Below, piece after piece: positions 9,453 to 11,442 of a stretch of DNA of 11,442 nt; positions within the stretch are counted from its first letter, which is position 1; each line of letters starts with the position of its first letter. Position numbers and translations under genes: made by a program. The stretch spans positions 1-11,442 of the forward strand of contig JADNRY010001349.1 in NCBI GenBank assembly GCA_015501585.1. The letters are read 5' to 3'. The notes beneath the pieces are model-generated. The model had not been told where the DNA came from. It saw only the letters and a program-made list of their open reading frames with translations, and made no database searches. This stretch comes from Rhodocollybia butyracea (lineage: Eukaryota > Basidiomycota > Agaricomycetes > Agaricales > Omphalotaceae).

Positions 9453-11442
9453 TTACTCTACCATCACATCCTCATTGCTGTTGTCGAGCTCAATCGCCAC
9501 CTCTGCCAGTTCCGCCACCTCTGCCTCCTCCGCGTCCATATCTCCATCTGCACCACCACGATATTTCTGATCTTCAGCAGCATTCGTCAAACCAGTCTGG
9601 AAGTGTGAACTTGTTTCGGTTTTGGTGATCTCTCGCAACGCCATTGTAGCGTATGAAGCAGTACCCAGTGTCAGATTGATTTGAAGGGCCATGAATTTTC
9701 CTTGCTCATCAATGACTGGAGCATCGAATCCAAGGAGCTTGTCTTCGTCTGCTTGTGCGAGAGGAACGTCTGGGTCTGTGTAACGCATGACAGACCAGGT
9801 CATCTCGCTGGGTCGGTGAAGAACCTTTCGGTAGGATCCACCGAGGGTGTAATCCCTAGTTCATTAGCATCAGAATCGACAAAAAAAAAGTTGCAGAAGA
9901 GATAAGGTATTCACTTTTGCTTTCCTCACAAAGTTGTCTGGATCTAAACCATCCATTTTGAGAAACTCGCGGTATCGTTCACCAAGTACACCTCCCGGAT
10001 AGGCGACATCGGTCCCTGGCAGAGGCATAATCACATCAAGCATCGTGTACTTGTCCAAATCCTCTTCCGTGAGTGTTTTAACTCGCGGTGCTGTCCATGG
10101 CTTTCTCGCTAATTTTTTTCGGGCGCGGTTTGATAGACCTTCATCTACAAGCTTGTCAAAAATTATGTTCCGATACCATAGCTATAAAGTTACCTTCATT
10201 ATTATCTTCTTTTCATCCTCTACACGATCTTCTTCGGCTTTTGTATCCGGATCGACATCGAATACAAGGTCACCAACAACAGGCTTCTCTGCGCCGTGCA
10301 TACGTACACGTTCAGAAACAATGGCGTTCCAAACATAAGACTGGTATGCATGCACATACATCAGGCGGAGGTTGCGAGGGATCTGTACGTTTGATACATT
10401 TTAGTTAGGATGATTCGTACATTGAGAGGCACTACCGTCGAAAGAGCACCCATAGCATTGCGAGTCTCTCCTTTTTGTTTCTTGAAGCTTTCGAGAATGC
10501 ACCGTTCAGCGACAACTCGCCTGGGCATAATAGATAGCGCCTGGTCTAGATCCTTGTCAACGAGCCACGCATTCCGAGCAGCTTCTACATCTGGATGTTC
10601 GCCATGACGCGGCTGAAGTATCAACGACACGGCTCTCTGCCACTCGGACTGTAACAACGCGAGACCGATTGCATGTGTCGGAACTGATGCAGTTCCGAAT
10701 CTTTGCATACCTATGAATAAGCTGAGGAATGGACACATTCTCAGAATTGAATTTGACGAACCGTAGTAGTTGATAAAGCCGATGTCCTTGACGATGTTTA
10801 GGGCCTTGTCAAGGGTTTCCATCGAGTCTACTCGAACACTCCTGATGACCTTCGGTGAGTAGTGTATACAAACATTTCGGTTTAAACATACCGGAGAGTG
10901 ATAACGAAAGCATTTCCTTTGAGCAGTCCCAGCTCAAGACTTGCTTTTCGGTAGTTGAGGTCAGCGATACGGACGCCACGTTCACCTCGTTGGGTCAGAG
11001 CATCTTCAGCCGACCTTCGTCCATTCAAGATACCATTCGCAAGGCGCCATACTCTTCCACTGTTTTGTTGTTGCGTTTTAAAGAGACCCTCTGCACGGTA
11101 ACACCGCGTTTATCTTTCGTTCCGGCCACCGAAAGATCCTTGACACTGGTCTTGAGCAAGCGTGATAGGTGAGAGAGAGCATCTTGGGTATCGCGGTTAG
11201 TTTTTTGGAGAGTGAAATGGATGTAAGGGGGGAAAGTTCCGCGAGGAGCGCGTTCTGGTCCTCCGTCTGTCAAGTTTAAGGTGATCAGGTCAGACTGCTG
11301 GGATCAGACATGTTACTTGCCTTTTCGTTCGCGTCCACCACGCCCAACCCCGCGCCTTGACCACTTGACCACGATTCTAGATCCGTCATCGGTGGTCGGA
11401 GCAGATTTATCGGTTTCGCTGTCTAATTTACCTGCAAACAGT
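9453..11442 (-). CDS. PUS7: PUS7 / TruD-family pseudouridine synthase (5' partial)
   Basis: This enzyme isomerises uridine to pseudouridine in tRNA and other RNAs. Exons on the minus strand: 11321-11442 (runs off the window, [12 protein letters not shown] then an Arg/Gly-rich stretch), 10892-11266, 10762-10841, 10436-10710, 10194-10382, 9915-10151 and 9453-9855. Motifs in order: [30 protein letters not shown], with the catalytic Asp codon at 11112-11114; [35 protein letters not shown], a TruD signature split by an intron; [48 protein letters not shown]; and [16 protein letters not shown]. An acidic tail ends at TAA 9453-9455. Introns are 42-59 bp: 11267-11320 (GC-AG), 10842-10891, 10711-10761, 10383-10435, 10152-10193 and 9856-9914. 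Exon phases agree except for one missing base near 11051 (GAGTATGG where GAGGTATGG fits) and one indel at the 9855 junction. This is the least damaged gene in the window. The extreme N-terminus is missing. Confidence 0.9.
10711..10761 (-). other. Stop-free in-frame intron in PUS7
   Basis: This 51-bp segment starts GTTCGT and ends TTCATAG. It splits the conserved TruD signature between NYYG and MQRFG. Its length is a multiple of three and it has no stop codon, so a gene finder could read it as 17 extra residues. Removing it restores the family motif exactly. Confidence 0.75.
11267..11320 (-). other. GC-AG intron in PUS7
   Basis: The donor reads AAAAG|GCAAGT and the acceptor CTTGACAG. Joining the exons gives REREK-type residues followed by DGGPERAP, in phase. 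AG|GCAAGT is the usual consensus for the minor GC-AG class spliced by the normal spliceosome, so this is probably real and not a T-to-C error. Confidence 0.7.

Noticed and set aside
9881..9889. A9 tract at the PUS7 3' side as a possible poly(A) or transposon tail
   Set aside because: It lies inside the 9856-9914 intron, where on the minus strand it is the usual T-rich tract.
1..11442. A biosynthetic or defence gene cluster
   Set aside because: The five genes belong to unrelated cellular functions, mostly housekeeping. No polyketide synthase, NRPS, terpene synthase, pathway-specific regulator or defence protein was found.

Overview
The window looks like a piece of a filamentous fungal chromosome, most likely an agaricomycete (mushroom-forming basidiomycete). 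The reasons are short GT-AG introns of about 42-63 bp interrupting nearly every gene, CTAAC/CTGAC-like branch points, closely packed genes on both strands, and protein sequences that read like basidiomycete versions of five housekeeping-type families. No bacterial operons, CRISPR arrays, tRNA or rRNA genes, or transposon genes were recognised.

Layout, left to right: (1) 1-831, non-coding as far as can be seen. (2) 832-2705, minus strand: a flavin oxidoreductase that joins a PNPOx-like FMN-binding domain to a ferredoxin-reductase-like FAD/NAD(P) module. (3) 2706-3181, a divergent intergenic/promoter region. (4) about 3182-4725, plus strand: a PIN-domain endoribonuclease of the SWT1 family, with an unresolved 5' end. 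(5) 4921-6548, plus strand: a GT32 glycosyltransferase with a DxD motif and N- and C-terminal membrane segments, of the type that makes mannosyl-phosphorylinositol ceramide. (6) 6752-8689, minus strand: a 12-TM-type major facilitator transporter resembling MFSD10/TETRAN, convergent with the GT32 gene. (7) 8690-9452, intergenic, with the likely MFS promoter. (8) 9453-11442, minus strand: a PUS7/TruD pseudouridine synthase whose 5' end runs off the window.

The dominant oddity is that no gene reads through cleanly. Beyond genuine introns, each gene changes reading frame at single-base insertions or deletions, often in short A, C, G or T runs, while the flanking amino-acid motifs stay intact. At least four occur in the oxidoreductase, one in the core of the PIN gene, about ten in GT32, many in the MFS gene and one or two in PUS7. 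Five unrelated genes hit alike, with catalytic motifs and most splice sites preserved, points first to uncorrected sequencing or assembly indels. Genuine decay of a redundant or dead chromosomal copy is the alternative.

The five genes do not form an evident pathway or cluster: RNA processing (SWT1, PUS7), sphingolipid mannosylation (GT32), membrane transport (MFS) and a flavin redox enzyme. I do not see a new biological system here. The items most worth a second look are the indel pattern, a GC-AG intron and a stop-free in-frame intron in PUS7, a broken 5' splice site in the MFS gene, and the ambiguous N-terminus of the oxidoreductase.
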